Below, one piece after another: positions 40,141-53,100 of a stretch of 64,000 bases of DNA. Both the position numbers and the translations under genes were made by a program. The notes under the pieces were generated by a model that saw only the letters and a list, made by a program, of their open reading frames with translations, had not been told where the DNA came from and made no database searches. Numbering within the stretch: the stretch's first letter is position 1; every line of letters begins with the position of its first letter. The stretch comes from Callaeas wilsoni (Eukaryota > Chordata > Aves > Passeriformes > Callaeidae): positions 62,001 to 126,000 of the forward strand of contig VWPU01018615.1 in the NCBI GenBank assembly GCA_013398955.1. The letters are read 5' to 3'.

Positions 40141-40215
40141 GAATATGTGCGTCAGTGTACACGGAACTTCAATAAAATGAAAAAAAATGCAGATTTCCTG
40201 GAAGATGCTAAATAA
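40141..40215 (+). other. Exon-like island (weak)
   Basis: A 75-bp block is preceded by CTGATG and then CCTTTTCCAG (branch-point- and acceptor-like) and followed by GTAAGT (donor). In phase 0 it reads EYVRQCTRNFNKMK, continues KNADFLEDAK and ends in TAA, exactly at the donor. The other two frames also contain stops. It therefore cannot be an ordinary coding cassette; it could be a terminal or non-coding exon antisense to LDLRAD4, a fragment of a retrocopied gene, or chance. I do not recognise the peptide. Confidence 0.15.
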
Positions 40216-41532
40216 GTAAGTCCCTTATGCAAAGTCCCTTCAGTTACACAAAGACTGGGCACCCAGGGTAAAGTCCTCCCAGATAAACTCAACCTCTGCC
40301 CTTTACTCTTTCACATCAAGTGGCTTTTTCCCTCACCAGCTTCTGCATCCACAGGCCCAGGCTTGGCAGTTATCTATGGCGCTGCTGGTATTCAGGAGAA
40401 TGTTTTGGTTTGGTAAGCAGCTATGATGAGTAAATACAGGAACGGATCACTGAATGCTGGAGAACCCTCTTTTCCCCTATTTAAGGGAAGCCTTGCTCCC
40501 TGGTTTTTTACATTTGCTTCAGGAGCTTCTGGGCTTTTTCCCCTTTTATCTCTCTTCTGTACAGCTGGCTCTGATCATTAACAAGGGTGGACAGTAGCAA
40601 CTGTTCAAGGGACAGCTATGTCTTCTTGCTTTTCAACATACCTCTCTGTAATTTTCCTCCTACCTATATATTTTAGGTTGGAGAAAAATGTTTTCATGGT
40701 GGCTTCCCTAGGAGACAATTCCAACCCTAAACCAGAAGGTTTCTAACTTAACATATGCTCTTTGTTTCCCCTCCATGAAAAAAAAAGGTTTTAGATTTAC
40801 AACTGGACAGTCACTAGTGGATGAGGGGTAGGATAGTCACAGATCCAAAAGACTGAAGGCCAACTTCCCAGGCACCAAGAACATCACACCCAATCTGAAG
40901 ATACTCAGTGTTTCTGAAAATAGTTGGAACACATGCATGACCCAATGAAAATGAAGGGTGCACTGACATCAAGTGACTGGACACATTTCTATTTCCAGCA
41001 AAGAACTTTACATCCCAACTAGCACTGTTGCACTCACTCTATAGATCATAATCACACCTCCAACATGAAAACATTTTCACTGCTATGTGATGAACATATC
41101 ACAATTTACCATTTACCATTTTAGGTAATTTGGATATTTTTATGTCAATACAGGCTTCAAAATCCTAAACAAAAAGTTTTTAGTCTTCCTGTTTAGCTCA
41201 GAATACATACAGATTTAAAAAACAACCCATTTTACAAGTTCATAGAATAGGTCACATTTTCTTTAAACAAATGTTTACCTGACCAGAATATTATTTTTTG
41301 TAAACAAGAATTAGGGCAAAAAGTCCAAACCTGAGGACTCAATAGAGCAATAAAAAATGAGGACCCAAGACAAGCCAACAAGAATTTTGGGGCACTTCAC
41401 ATCAAAGGCTCTTTGGGAGAAGATAAGTTTCATTAAATAATTTTTTGCTCCAAAAGCATTTTTTTTCCAGTACTGTTATACTCAAGTAATTTTGTTCTGA
41501 AGTGTAAATTTGACGTTCTTAAAGTCAGTAAT

Positions 41533-41592
41533 GAAAAATGAAAAAAAAAAAAACAACAACAAAAACAAAAAAAAACTAAAAAAAACCAAACC
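41533..41592. repeat. A-rich simple repeat (AAC/AAAAC)n
   Basis: About 60 bp of A-runs broken by single C's (AACAACAAC, AAAAACAAAA) and ending AAACCAAACCC. Same style as the other A/C-rich tracts in the window. Confidence 0.88.
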
Positions 41593-41804
41593 CACAGAAG
41601 AAAATATAACCTGTAAATACTGAAGTGCAGCTACACCAGCAAGAGGTGAAAGATAACACTTTTCTCAGGCAGCAAAACTAGTCTGTGCTAAGTCGACTTA
41701 GCAAAAAAATACCATGCCATATCTCCTTGTAATCAGCTGAAGGAGGCAGATCTAAAGAGATAAATGAAATCCAAACAACATAGATGCAATGGAGTTTTCC
41801 AAGG

Positions 41805-41820
41805 AAAAAAAAAAAAAAAA
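41805..41820. repeat. Poly(A) run
   Basis: Sixteen consecutive A's followed by GAATAAAAC. No retroposon body is seen upstream. Confidence 0.88.
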
Positions 41821-42008
41821 GAATAAAACAACTGTGTTCATTTTATTGAAAACCATTAAGAAGTATTCAAATAAGCCAATTTCCAGGTTGCCTTTTTTCT
41901 GGACTGAATGACTAAAACTATCAAACAGGAACTCTCTGAAGGCATGGTGTAGAGAGTACAAATCCACTTCTTCATGAGCAATGAGGAGGACCTAAATCCA
42001 ATCACGCT

Positions 42009-42026
42009 TAATTTTAATTAAAATTA
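42009..42026. repeat. 18-bp perfect AT palindrome
   Basis: TAATTTTAATTAAAATTA equals its own reverse complement. It contains overlapping TAATTA homeodomain core sites. Confidence 0.85.
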
Positions 42027-42774
42027 GTTTATTAGTTTGTTCATAGTCGTATTTCGTTTATCTTGGTTGTGTTGTCCTTTTGTGTAAATGAACTTCATCT
42101 GACATGCTCTAAATTTTTTTTATTACTCTTTTCCTCTCATGCCCTTCTCAACTTAGCAGTTTAGTTAATATCCATTTCTAGGAATAAGTGCCATCTTTGA
42201 GAATTTAATTAAACATGCTGAATGAAGTCTGTTTCTGAGAAGAACTTTAACAACACACCAAGCTTCAGTGGAGTTTCACTTCCCAGAGTACAAATCTCTC
42301 CTTGAGCTTGCTGTAACATCTGACTTATCACTGGGAATGTACAAAGTTTACATTATGTTTTGTGGGAAAAAATATAGAAATCAGCTCAAGTTAATACAGA
42401 CCCAAATGACCTTCTCCAAAAAAAACAACTTCTTAAGCTTCCAGAAAATAGCTCTTTGTGATGAACTGGGTATTTTTTCAGCAGACTCTAGCTCTATAGA
42501 GCTTTTCAGTAAACACTGAACACTTTGCAGTCCCTTCCAGAACACTGCCAAGACTACCTCTTCCTAAGGAGATAACATAAATAAGTTTAAATAACGTAAA
42601 TATATTTATAAATAAGATATAAATCTTTTAAAGCTGGAACTGCTCATTAGACAGTGGCAAATTCATGCAAAGCAACCCTGTGACCTGACATGGGTCTATG
42701 AAATCCAGACTTTGACCTGAACTGGTTCCTGAAAACTCCTTCTACAGCAGTCATGCGGGATGATTTTAAAGAAC

Positions 42775-42817
42775 AGGAGAATGGAAAGGGAAAAGAGAAA
42801 GGAGAATGGAGAAGGGA
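42775..42817. repeat. Homopurine tract with AGGAGAATGGA repeated
   Basis: AGGAGAATGGA occurs at 42775-42785 and 42800-42810 within an almost uninterrupted A/G stretch. The 25-bp spacing suggests a diverged tandem duplication. Confidence 0.75.
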
Positions 42818-44389
42818 CCCAAACTTCCAGATAATTTTTTTCATTAAAATTACATGGTTCAAAAACCTGGTGTACAACACAAGACAGGATTACAATTCAG
42901 CAGATACAGTATGAATGCTTCTTTGTTTGCTTTATTCTTATATATTTTGCCCCAAAGAACAGAAGCAATACTGTTAGACTGGAATATGTCACCAAACTTG
43001 ATTCTTTCATCTGAAACTGAAGTCTAAATGACTCCTTTTATCTTCCTTGCTGGCTCATTGTCTCTCTCCAAGTGCCTGAATGAAAGCAAGGAAGCTCAAA
43101 GCTGTCAGTGGACACTGTAACACCCACACTTTGACCAGAAGGAGGTGGATTGATTTGGCAAAAAGGATTTTAGGAGGCAAAACATCAAAGGATGGCAGGA
43201 TGCAAGAAGAAGGAGGGGAGATCACTGGCGAGTTCTATCCTTGGCGTCAACTGAATCAAAGGGAGACGAAGCCAGATTTAATAAGCCCCTTTCACTTCTT
43301 TCCTCAGCAATGGGCAGCTGAAAAAAATAGCTACCATTCAGTGAAAGGAAGCATTTTACTTAAGTTTAGTACTTTTAGTTACAAGCCTGAATTCAAGTCC
43401 TCACAACCAGTATCAGCATACTATGTACCACCATACATGTTTTCTACATGTTTGTTTTCAGCATCAGTTCAAGCTCGCAGTGTATCTGTTCACTGAGTGA
43501 ATCATTGTCCTGCAATCAGCAAGTCCTCACACCCTTTTCTTCCAACCCAGAATTTGCTAAAGCTTACCCAACATATAGATTTGCTGTGATGTAGATTGAC
43601 TACGCCAAGCAACACTTTTAAAGAGCCACATTTATGCCACCAGGTCCCAGTTTTGCTACTCTGTATGTCCATATTAAATAGGTCTTCCTGGATGTGTTCT
43701 GTGCGTCTAGTTCCCAACTTCTTTTGAAACTAAAATGAAAAAGTAGTAAGCCCTTGTACTGTATTTGCTGAAGTAACTGAAGACATGAAAGAATTTACAC
43801 TACAAACACAAACACTATTAAAACACAGCTTCCTCCACATTCATGCTATTTAACCCTCCTCACCACCAATGGTGGCAACCTCTAACTTGTCATTTTCCTT
43901 AGGCCCATCAGCTTGGTCAAAGGAGCTGCAGCTGAACCAGAGCCATGCACACACTGCCAGGTCCCTGGTATTTAATCTGCCAGTCATCCAGGGGTCTGAA
44001 ATATATTCAACACTTGAAACATTTTACTTTTTTCTTTTCTTTTTTAATTTAAGCGTATTTACTACATTTAGTACTTATGAAATTAACAGACAGGATGAAT
44101 CCTTAGATATCCAGCAGAGCTAAATCAACAAAGCTTCTTTCAATGTGAGGTTCTTCCCATCCAGCCCTATCAAAGGGCCCCAGACAACTCCAGTTATAGA
44201 TCTTTTTAATCACTGCCTAATTTAGGAGTGAAAGGAACAATACCATGTAAGAAAGAACAAGGTCTATTTTCACCACTAACCTGAGCTGAGACACTATATA
44301 TGAGCAATTAGGACCCTAATCCTGTAGCACTTAATTTCCCAATTGCTTTTACAGGGTGTTTAAAATGATGGATTATTGCTTCTTGTTTT

Positions 44390-44700
44390 CTTCACGAAAC
44401 ACAGCCAGTACAATTAGGTGTTCCAAATGCCCTGTATCTGAACAAACGAGGATTGCGGTGCTCCACCCGGAGCAGCATCCTCACTACCAACACGCTCGTG
44501 TAGAGCGGCCGACTGCAAACCCAGGACCGTGAGCCCCAGAGCTGCCTGCTAGGCTTCCTGCAGAAACAGTAGGAACCAAAAACCCAGGGAGTTACAATAA
44601 ACCAACTTCAGGACAAGCAGCAGGAAGGGCGGCCGGCACATACGCGCACACGGCGAGTTTCAGATGGCAATAGCTACGCAAGGCAGGGCGATGTCTTTGG
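44390..44700. promoter_or_regulatory. CpG cluster, possible internal promoter
   Basis: By eye about 17 CpG dinucleotides occur in 310 bp, including GAGCGGCCGAC, GGGCGGCCGGC and TACGCGCACACGGCGAG. Flanking kilobases are nearly CpG-free. Intronic CpG clusters are often internal promoters or enhancers. No TATA motif or recognisable first exon could be identified on either strand. Confidence 0.3.
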
Positions 44701-46052
44701 GAACTCCAGCAACTTTTTCTTCCCACAACCTGCCACACCTCCTGCTTTCTTCCCACCTACTGACTCGTCAGGCAGCCTCACTCTGCCTACCACAAGTTAT
44801 CCATCTTCCAGTCTCTCTACCAAATCTCGCCCAATCTGTTCACTCTCAGACTAGTATTGTCCCTGTTTCTCCATCCTTCATGGACACACCTAGAAAGCCC
44901 AGGTGTTTTTTTCTAAGGATTGCCACTGTTTAAACATGTCAATGTAGCATTTTGTAGAAGTCTCAGCTCTTTTAAGGGACCTCCTCCAGGCAATGTACAC
45001 TACAGACAGGTAATGTGACAAATTAAAGGCTCTGTCAGAATACAATTACTCCTATAAGCAGTGGAAATACTGTGCAAAACTGCAGTGCATAGTGAGGGCT
45101 TCATGTCCATGAAACATGTTTTATCCATGCCTAACCTTCAACACACTGCCAAAGGGCAGCCAGCAATTAGCCTGTGAAGGAATCAAATGGAGGCTACAAA
45201 GTCAAGATGAAGCTTTACTTCCTATTGAAAAAATAAAATATTGACAAGATTAAAAGGCCAGCAGTAGGATTTAGAGACCAGGGCTGATGCCTTCAGGGGA
45301 GCAAGTGATTCAGTCAGGTAGAAAACAAAGACCTCTGCAACTGACAGGATTAGATGTTTGCTCTTATTTGTAGTCAAGAACCTTTAAAAGATTGTCTTCT
45401 ACCCCAGGCCTCTACCAAAAATGGGAAAAACCCCCAAAAAACTATTCTACCATCTTCAAACACTTGTGTATTTCTAGCTGTTTTCATTTCTATTTCCCAG
45501 TGTTTGTGGTCAGCCAGCTCTCCCTCACAAACACTGTACTTCATCAGAGAGCAAGGCACTGTTGGCAAGGAAATATCACACCATGTGAAGTAGAAGGGGT
45601 TTTTTTAAAGATTAACAGTTTAGGAATGCAAGTGATGTGGTATCATCACCTATATCTGTCCATTTGGAAATAGCACTTTAAACCCTGGTTTCCAACACAC
45701 AGTGCCCTGCCTTCACTGTGTTTCCTCAGAGTAATGTTTTATCACTGTGGAACATGTATAGATGCAGCTGCATGCACAACACAGGGCAGAAAAACTAAAG
45801 TATTTTTCTGATATTTTCTTTTGTTTTTAACTGAGATAAGTAGATCACTAAGAAAATCCCAAAAACTGCATTTCTTTTTCAGATTCATGTGATGATCGGA
45901 GATTTTTAAACCTCCAAAACCTATTTCACATCTGCAGATTTCTAGCAGTTGGTGGCCCCACTCTGGAATCAGATTTTCTCTGGAAAATCACCTCCGGAGT
46001 TGTTTTTTTTTCCTCCCCCACTGGTGGACAACTATAATTAATTAGAAGAGAG

Positions 46053-46071
46053 GTGTGTGTCTGTCTGTCTG
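46053..46071. repeat. Microsatellite (GT)n(CTGT)n
   Basis: A short GTGTGTGT run passes into CTGTCTGTCTG; compound microsatellite of about 19 bp. Confidence 0.8.
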
Positions 46072-46414
46072 AATAATGGAATGAGACACAGCTGGTAAAA
46101 CTAGCAAAGCATAAATGTAATGTCTTGACCACTTGTCGCTATTACAAAATCCTATGGCATTTTTCCCTTGTGTATTAGTCTTGCAATGGGGATAATTACA
46201 TTCTGTCTGCTTAAATCCTTAGCTTAAATAGCTACTATGGTCACATATAGAACACATTTGTGTGTCTAGCTGCTACTTAAATGACTTAACTGCTGTTGAA
46301 ATCAGGGACAAATATACCTTTTGACTGTGGCTTATATATGACATAATTAAAGAAAACAATTTCTATAAAAAGCCTATGCAGTCTGTAGTTTACTAATGTA
46401 ATTTTTCTGTTTAG

Positions 46415-46438
46415 CTAAAAAAAAACCAAAAAACCAAC
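46415..46438. repeat. A/C-rich tract
   Basis: A-run followed by CCAAAAAACCAACAC; the same repeat style as at 16838 and 24156. Confidence 0.75.
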
Positions 46439-47106
46439 ACATTCTCTATAATAACCAGTTATCCACCTAGTTAAAAATACACTATAAAGTCTGTGATTGC
46501 TCTTTTTCAGACAGAGACCACCAGTGTAATGAAAACACGCTCTGCAAACAAGATGTGGATATTGAAATAATACTTCACCTTCTTCACTAAAGAGGCCAAA
46601 AATTAGAAATATTTAAAAAAAATAAAATCTAACTGATATGCTTCAAAGCACTAAGTTCAGTTAGCCTTGCAGAATGGAAAAAGGAACCCTATTTATTATT
46701 ATTACTGTCATTTAATCCAGCTCAGTATATTGAAAAGTACTGCAAAATTTTGTATCTGTGGGTGCAATTCAAAGGTCTCTGAAATCCATTTTTATTGTGC
46801 ATAAACATTTTTGTACACAATTATTATCTTGACAAATGATGTCTTTATAGAATCCATACTAGAAAGTGTGGCCAAGTATATAACGGAAGTGTTCCAGGCA
46901 ATATGGAGAAACAGTTGTGCTCACATAGAAATTAGGCTCTCCAACAGAGATCTCTTAAGCCCCATTTGTACTTGAAAGACATGTCTCCTGTTTCGCTTTA
47001 TTCTTTGCTAGCCAACAAATATCTCATCTGTATTCTTCAAAATACACCTTTCAACTGTGGGAGGAAAAACAATGTTTTAGCATTCTGTGGGGAGGGAAGA
47101 TAAGCA

Positions 47107-47134
47107 GGGGGAGAAGGGGAGGGGGGAAAGAGGG
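47107..47134 (+). other. G-quadruplex-capable run
   Basis: Four G-runs of 5, 4, 6 and 3 are separated by loops AGAA, A and AAAGA, matching the usual G3+N1-7 quadruplex pattern on the plus strand. The LDLRAD4 template strand is therefore the G-rich one. The surrounding 47088-47135 is almost all purine. Confidence 0.7.
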
Positions 47135-50100
47135 ATTATTTCCCCAGTTACCTGAAAGATTAGAAGCACTCCTCTAATTCACAGGCTTTTTCATATGTAT
47201 AAAGAAGGAAGTTGTTCCAGGAAAGCATGAGAAACATTTTACAAATGCAGAAACTGGATCAGAGAAAAATCGTCTCTGCATTTATGTTCTGGCATCACAT
47301 TTAGAGTCGCTCTTTCTGATTTACAGATGTGCCTTTTACCTGGAATACAGCACAGTATAGAGTAGTAGATAATTTATAATCCCAGTGTGGCAACACTAAT
47401 TGTGCTGTCTGCTACTGTCTGTTCCTATAATGATGTGCAGGACTGAGACATATCACGGATCTGGACTTCACAAAAGAAAAAAGTCTGTTCTAAGAATATA
47501 TGCTCATGGGTGCACATGCATGCATAGTTTTTTTAGGGCATATAGCAACTGGAAATACTAATACTTTGCATCAAAATTCTTAGTGATAATACAGCAAAAC
47601 ACAAACTTTAAATAAATTGCAATAGTTTTCCTAGGGAGCCACTTGTCATCCAGGTAATACTATAATGTAATTCCCCCAGCTATGGCAGCTCAGAAATTGG
47701 CTTCTCTTTGCTGACTCATCACTGAAAGGGGTACAGTGAGAATCACCAAGGGGGTAGTTTAAAGTTGAGATGGCACACACTGGGTTCATTACCATGACAG
47801 GAGGCAAAATGGATGAGTCAGATTTCCTCTCCAGTGTTAACCCAAATGCTGGCCCTTCAAGGGTACAGAAAGCTGATGGCCCTATACTTACAGCAATCTA
47901 CACCAAGAAATTAATCTGTTGTAACAAGGAAGTTCTAGATACATCACTTTCAAAACAATTTTAATTGAAGCATGTTACTTATGTTACTGTGTAGCGATGG
48001 AGACAAGTGTGAAAACCAGATGCAGGACTGCACTCAAGCAATCGCACAAACACCAACGTTATTCAACATTCCAGGCACTAATTAGCAGGCGGATGGTATC
48101 TGACTAATCGCTGGCTGGTGCATATATGACCACACATCTGTTTCCCACCTCTCTGCATCACTCTGCATGTTCGCAGCCTACACACGTTTCTCTCTCAAAG
48201 TCCTAATTAATGGAGAGCTCGTGTTGCAATAGGCAAAGAAACTGTTAGCACCTCCCAGAAGAAGAGATCTACAAGTGCTGTCCACTACTGTTGGGCATTT
48301 ACATACGGAGTTCAGTACATCATGCTTAAGGAGTGGACATTTCTGAGGGTCTGGTTTATTAACCACATGAGCTGAATGGACAGAAGGGCAGCAGGAAACT
48401 TCAAAGAATCAAATACCGATCCACATTGCAACACATTTAATTCTAATCCTCGCTTGCTTAAACCAGCTTCCTTTGCAATTCCTAGTAAACTCTTTCCGTC
48501 AGCGTGCTGTCCTGTGCTGGAGATGTGCTCATCACCCCTCCCAGGGCTACAGCATGGTGTGCAATAGGGAATCCAGCACAAGCTGGCAGAGATACCACAG
48601 TTTTCACTTGTTGAGCAACTCAGTCTGCCAGCCTCACTAGTTAACCACCTTCTATGAAAGACAGATACACAAGACAGTCCAGATTTCTGCATTATAAGAT
48701 ATGACAGAGGGTTGTTACGTGCAATATCAGTAATTACCTAAGTCAGGGAAAGTGCACATAAGGACTCTGATCATAGCTGCCATGAGCAGTATTACAAGTC
48801 GCTTACTATGGACTTCAGTTTCACACCACACTTAGGAACCCACATGCTGTCTTCCTGGATAAGGATGTTCAGTTCCCCAAAAGAATGAGAAAATTCCTCC
48901 CAAACTCTCAACATGATCTTGTAGCTAGAAATTAACTGAATGCCTGAAACTTCGGCCTTATATATTTCTTAACTACTGCCCTCTGGATAGATTACACACA
49001 AGTGGACTCAGTGTTGAGGCTTCCTTTCTTTAAGTATTGCTAAATCCTGGCTTCAAAAGCATTGCATGGTAATGAAGTATACAGCCTAAAGACAGAAAGG
49101 GTGAAAAAATTTCTTTTGTATCAGCTTTGAATTGTACTGAATGATCTTCTAATCTTACTACACACACTAAGTGCCTGAGCCACCTCTGTTCCACACCCAT
49201 AGCTCTGTGTACCTTTTTATTTCCCACCCTTTACCTAGACTCAAAAGCAAACGAATCCAAATTTTTGGGCTCTATACATATCCAGATCTGTTCACAGCTT
49301 CTTTCTGCTTTTTTTCCTATGTTTTCTACATGCACAGTATGTTTCTGTGCTGCAGCAACACAGCATTCTTAATAAAGGCTAAATGTTGATTTATGTAGCA
49401 GCATCATAACATTTCACATCCTATTTTTATTGACTCAAAATACTTTATCTGACCACAACTATATTCTCTAAAGAGGTCTTCATTCAGCCTTTCATAGGCT
49501 TTTTAGTGGTCCTTTTCCTTAAATTACACAATTAATTAGGACCTAATAAAATGTATTAATACTTTGCCCTCCAGTATGAATTACTCGCATTAATCAAGAT
49601 TGAATTTCATCCATCATTCTGTTGACTGCTGACCTCATTTGATTAAATCCTTCCAAAGTTCTTTTTCAAACTTCTCTAACACACCACCAAACATCATTAC
49701 ATTGCATTATATTCACCACATTTTAGGATATTCTGCTTCAATTGTCAAATTACAGTTGACTGATGAAACTCTCCACTTCTTTTGTCTCGACTCACATTTT
49801 AATGCAAATTATGTACCCACTAGAAACTATCTAGCATATCCACTTCCTTGTTGACATACAAGTGAAAAATTAAATATACATGTATTAATATTGGACAGTA
49901 CGTGTCAATGTCAATGTACAACACAAAACACATATTTTCAATTTTTTAAAAATTCTCTCTGTCAGCTTCTAATTGCACTTTTTTCCAGTACATAATACCC
50001 ATTTTCTGAGACAGTTACAGCTTAACATTCCTTTTCATGTTTTTCAAACACATAAAAATTTCATCTTCTTTTATTACTTCTGCAAAGTAGATGAACATCA

Positions 50101-53100
50101 TTATCTCCATTTTTAAAATAAGGAAATTAAGAAAGGATACAAAGAATTATTTCATCAGGATTGCACAGGAAGCTGGTGGCAGAAATGTCAAGCAAACTTG
50201 GAACTGGTGGCAAGACCTATTCACTAACTGACAAGTCTTCCATTCCTCATATTCTTTCAGTCCTTCCTTTAGTTTTCTAACATCAGTGAAATTTATTTTC
50301 CTTGCACATTACCTAAGATGTTTGTCCAAAGGGGACACGGTTTGAAACCTGTGTTCTATACCGCAGAAAATTTATTTGCTGGAGGAGCACTACCAGCCCC
50401 GAATACTCAGGGCCAGTTGACTGATCACCTACATTGCAATAGGCTATCAAAAGTGACAGGTATTCACACTGAGAGCTGCAGCTTAATTCAAACAAAAGCC
50501 ACGTGCACCTTTCCTGCTGGTAATTAAAACAAACAAGCCAGTACTTTTGTTAGGGAGAGGGGAAAAAAAAGGAGAGGTTTGCAACATAATGATCCCCATC
50601 AATGTCTAGCAAATCTTTGACCGGTACAAAAGGTAATTGCTTCAGGAATATCCGAATCTGCTGGAAGTAAGTCAAGATCGTTTCCTACTGAAAGAGCTGA
50701 CAGATTCTACAAGATAGCAGTATCATTCTCGGCATTAGCTGCAAAGCGCTGAACACAAAGGAAGAGCGTGACCATGTGAAATGCCACCAGGTGGGTGGTG
50801 AGGCTGAGGCACTGGAGTGGAATACAGGCCACTGTGACTGTTCTCCAGGAGACTATTCACTATTCTCTGGGAAAGACGGGGAGCTGAGCTTATATCAGAC
50901 CGTAGCTCTACAGTTTCTCAAAGCAAATGGTTTATTCTGGCCAGATGAGCTCGGTGTTGAAACCAAAAAAAATAAAACTATCTGAAATTTAGTAGGAGAT
51001 GTGGAGCATGAACTATCCAAGAACTGGAACACCAATCCCCATCACCAAACACAGGGGTACAGCAATTCTTACAGAACTCTCTTTTTGAATAAAGATAGCC
51101 CTAGCCCAACCAGCCTTAGTCATGTCAATTTGCTTATATATTTGTTATCTCAGACCACAAAAAAGAACATTCTAACTCTTAGTAAAATATCAAAGAAAGG
51201 AAGATTATTTTGGAGGACTGTGCTGCCAAGAACACAACAACATCACCATCGGCCCCCACACATTTGTTATTGCATTCAGCGCAAGTGCTGGATGAACATC
51301 TGCACTGTAAAAATTAAGCCCATTAGCTCCTTCAGCTTGTTAGCATATTTTAATACTGTGATCACAGCTTTCTATTTCTATCAAGGTGCTACTAGGTGTC
51401 AGACTCAGTATTCACATAATGCCTCACTATTATCTCTACCCCTCCCCCAGATCCTTCACGTGTCTTGCTTTCATGAAACTATCACACAGTGATACTGAAC
51501 AGAAGGAAAGAACAAGGAGAAAGCTGAGAAGGAAGGAAGACGCTATCAGCGTAGCAATACTGCTGGAAAGATAAGTAGACCTGTGATCTTATCAGGTATG
51601 GTTGGACAATGCTGTGTTTGATACATCTTTAGCACCTTAAACTACATTGTTAAGTTAGAAAAGTCATCTCACACACACAAAACCCAATTGATTTAACAAC
51701 TCACTGTCCTGATCTGTTTTCTGTTAGCTCCTAACAGTAACTTAGTATAAAGAATTGGTTCCACTGTCTCATTTATGGTCTAAATAGAATGTGAAGTTCT
51801 GTTTTAGCCTTGATTTTAAGCTTAACCTGTAATTAAAAGAACAGTTGTTTTTAAACAAAGATAGAAATACCAATTTGTGTTTTCGTAGAAGCTGAGTATA
51901 GATACTTCTATGTTGCTGGTATTTTTCTTAACTCTAACCAGTCTGTATTCACTCCTTAGGTTTGCATACAACATGCATGTATATACAACAAAAATAAGCA
52001 CAAGTCTGCTCTAAGATACACACGTACTCCCACGGTATCTGATGCCTGTGTGCTACACAGTCATAGGTGACAACTGTGTTTTCCACGTGCAGTAGGCTCA
52101 GTGAGTGCATTTGTTTTCTTAAACAGCCAGGACAAATTTAAGCCTGCAAGATGAACTTGGTTCACCATTAAATAGAAAGCAGTCACGCAGTCCACAAATC
52201 CTGACTAAAAAACCCACAACATAACTCAGAAAAAACAGTAAACTTAAGAGAAATTAAAAGTCCCTGTTCATCACAAAATAAGTGAAAAGACCCAGGCAAA
52301 TAGTCTTTCCAGCTGACAAGAATTCAGCACCTTCTAGCTCATGTCCTATATTCAGGATGCCTTAACATGAAAAGTATGTGCTGCATATAAAAGAAGCCAA
52401 CGGTGCCCACACATCTACTGGTTAGTGAAGGGTTGGTGGATCTTCGCTCATTCTCACACTTCTGAAATGAGGCGTTTTCTCTTTACCCCAATTCCTGCCC
52501 TTTCTAAATGCTAAATTCTCTCCAGAGGACATGAACCCCATGCTCTTCATGCAAAGCAGTGCAGCATTCCTCCAAGGAATCCAGTTTACTGGGAAAAGCA
52601 GAACTGTTTATCTAATTTGCTTTTACTCTTTCACTTAGCATCTGCAACTGGCTAGTGCTAGATTTGATGCTGAGCTAGCTGGGCGTTGGGTCAGACCCAG
52701 GAGAGCTGTTCTTAAGTAGTAATTTAACTAGCTAACATTATTCCAATAAAGCCCCATGACTTAAGCCAATCAGGACTTGGTTATCAAAATGGTATCAAAA
52801 TTGTACCAGCCTGGGTTCAGTCAAAAAAACCCCAAGCCCATGGATGGTCCCAAGAGACCCATTCTGATGCTGTACTCTTGTTGTATTTTTCTATTACAAA
52901 AAGTGACAAATAATGAGATTTTCAGAATTAGGGGAAAGGGGGAAAGCAACTGTTAGTTCTTAATTCCCAAACTCTTTTGTATTCAGGGAAAGGTCTATTA
53001 TACCATATACTTTAGAGAGGAAGGGACTAAGGCACAGAAACCTTAAACCAGTCAAGGATAAGCCACCACTGAACAGAGCCACTTGTACATCCCTCTGATT

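Larger units (their letters stand above)
37349..44389. other. Intronic stretch, no certain gene
   Basis: AT-rich non-coding sequence with a GC-richer patch at 37860-37990, an extreme AT block at 39500-39620, several poly(A) runs around 41500-41820, an 18-bp palindrome at 42009 and a purine tract at 42775. A small exon-like island at 40141-40215 is listed separately. The 138-codon frame at 43080-43496 resembles nothing I know. Confidence 0.5.

Noticed and set aside
43080..43496. 138-codon plus-strand frame
   Set aside because: No recognisable motif, promoter or splice context.
45889..45990. C/D snoRNA-like C box (GTGATGA)
   Set aside because: No CTGA D box at the expected distance and no terminal stem.
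51001..51492. 163-codon plus-strand frame
   Set aside because: Non-ATG start, compositionally like AT-rich non-coding DNA, no family resemblance.
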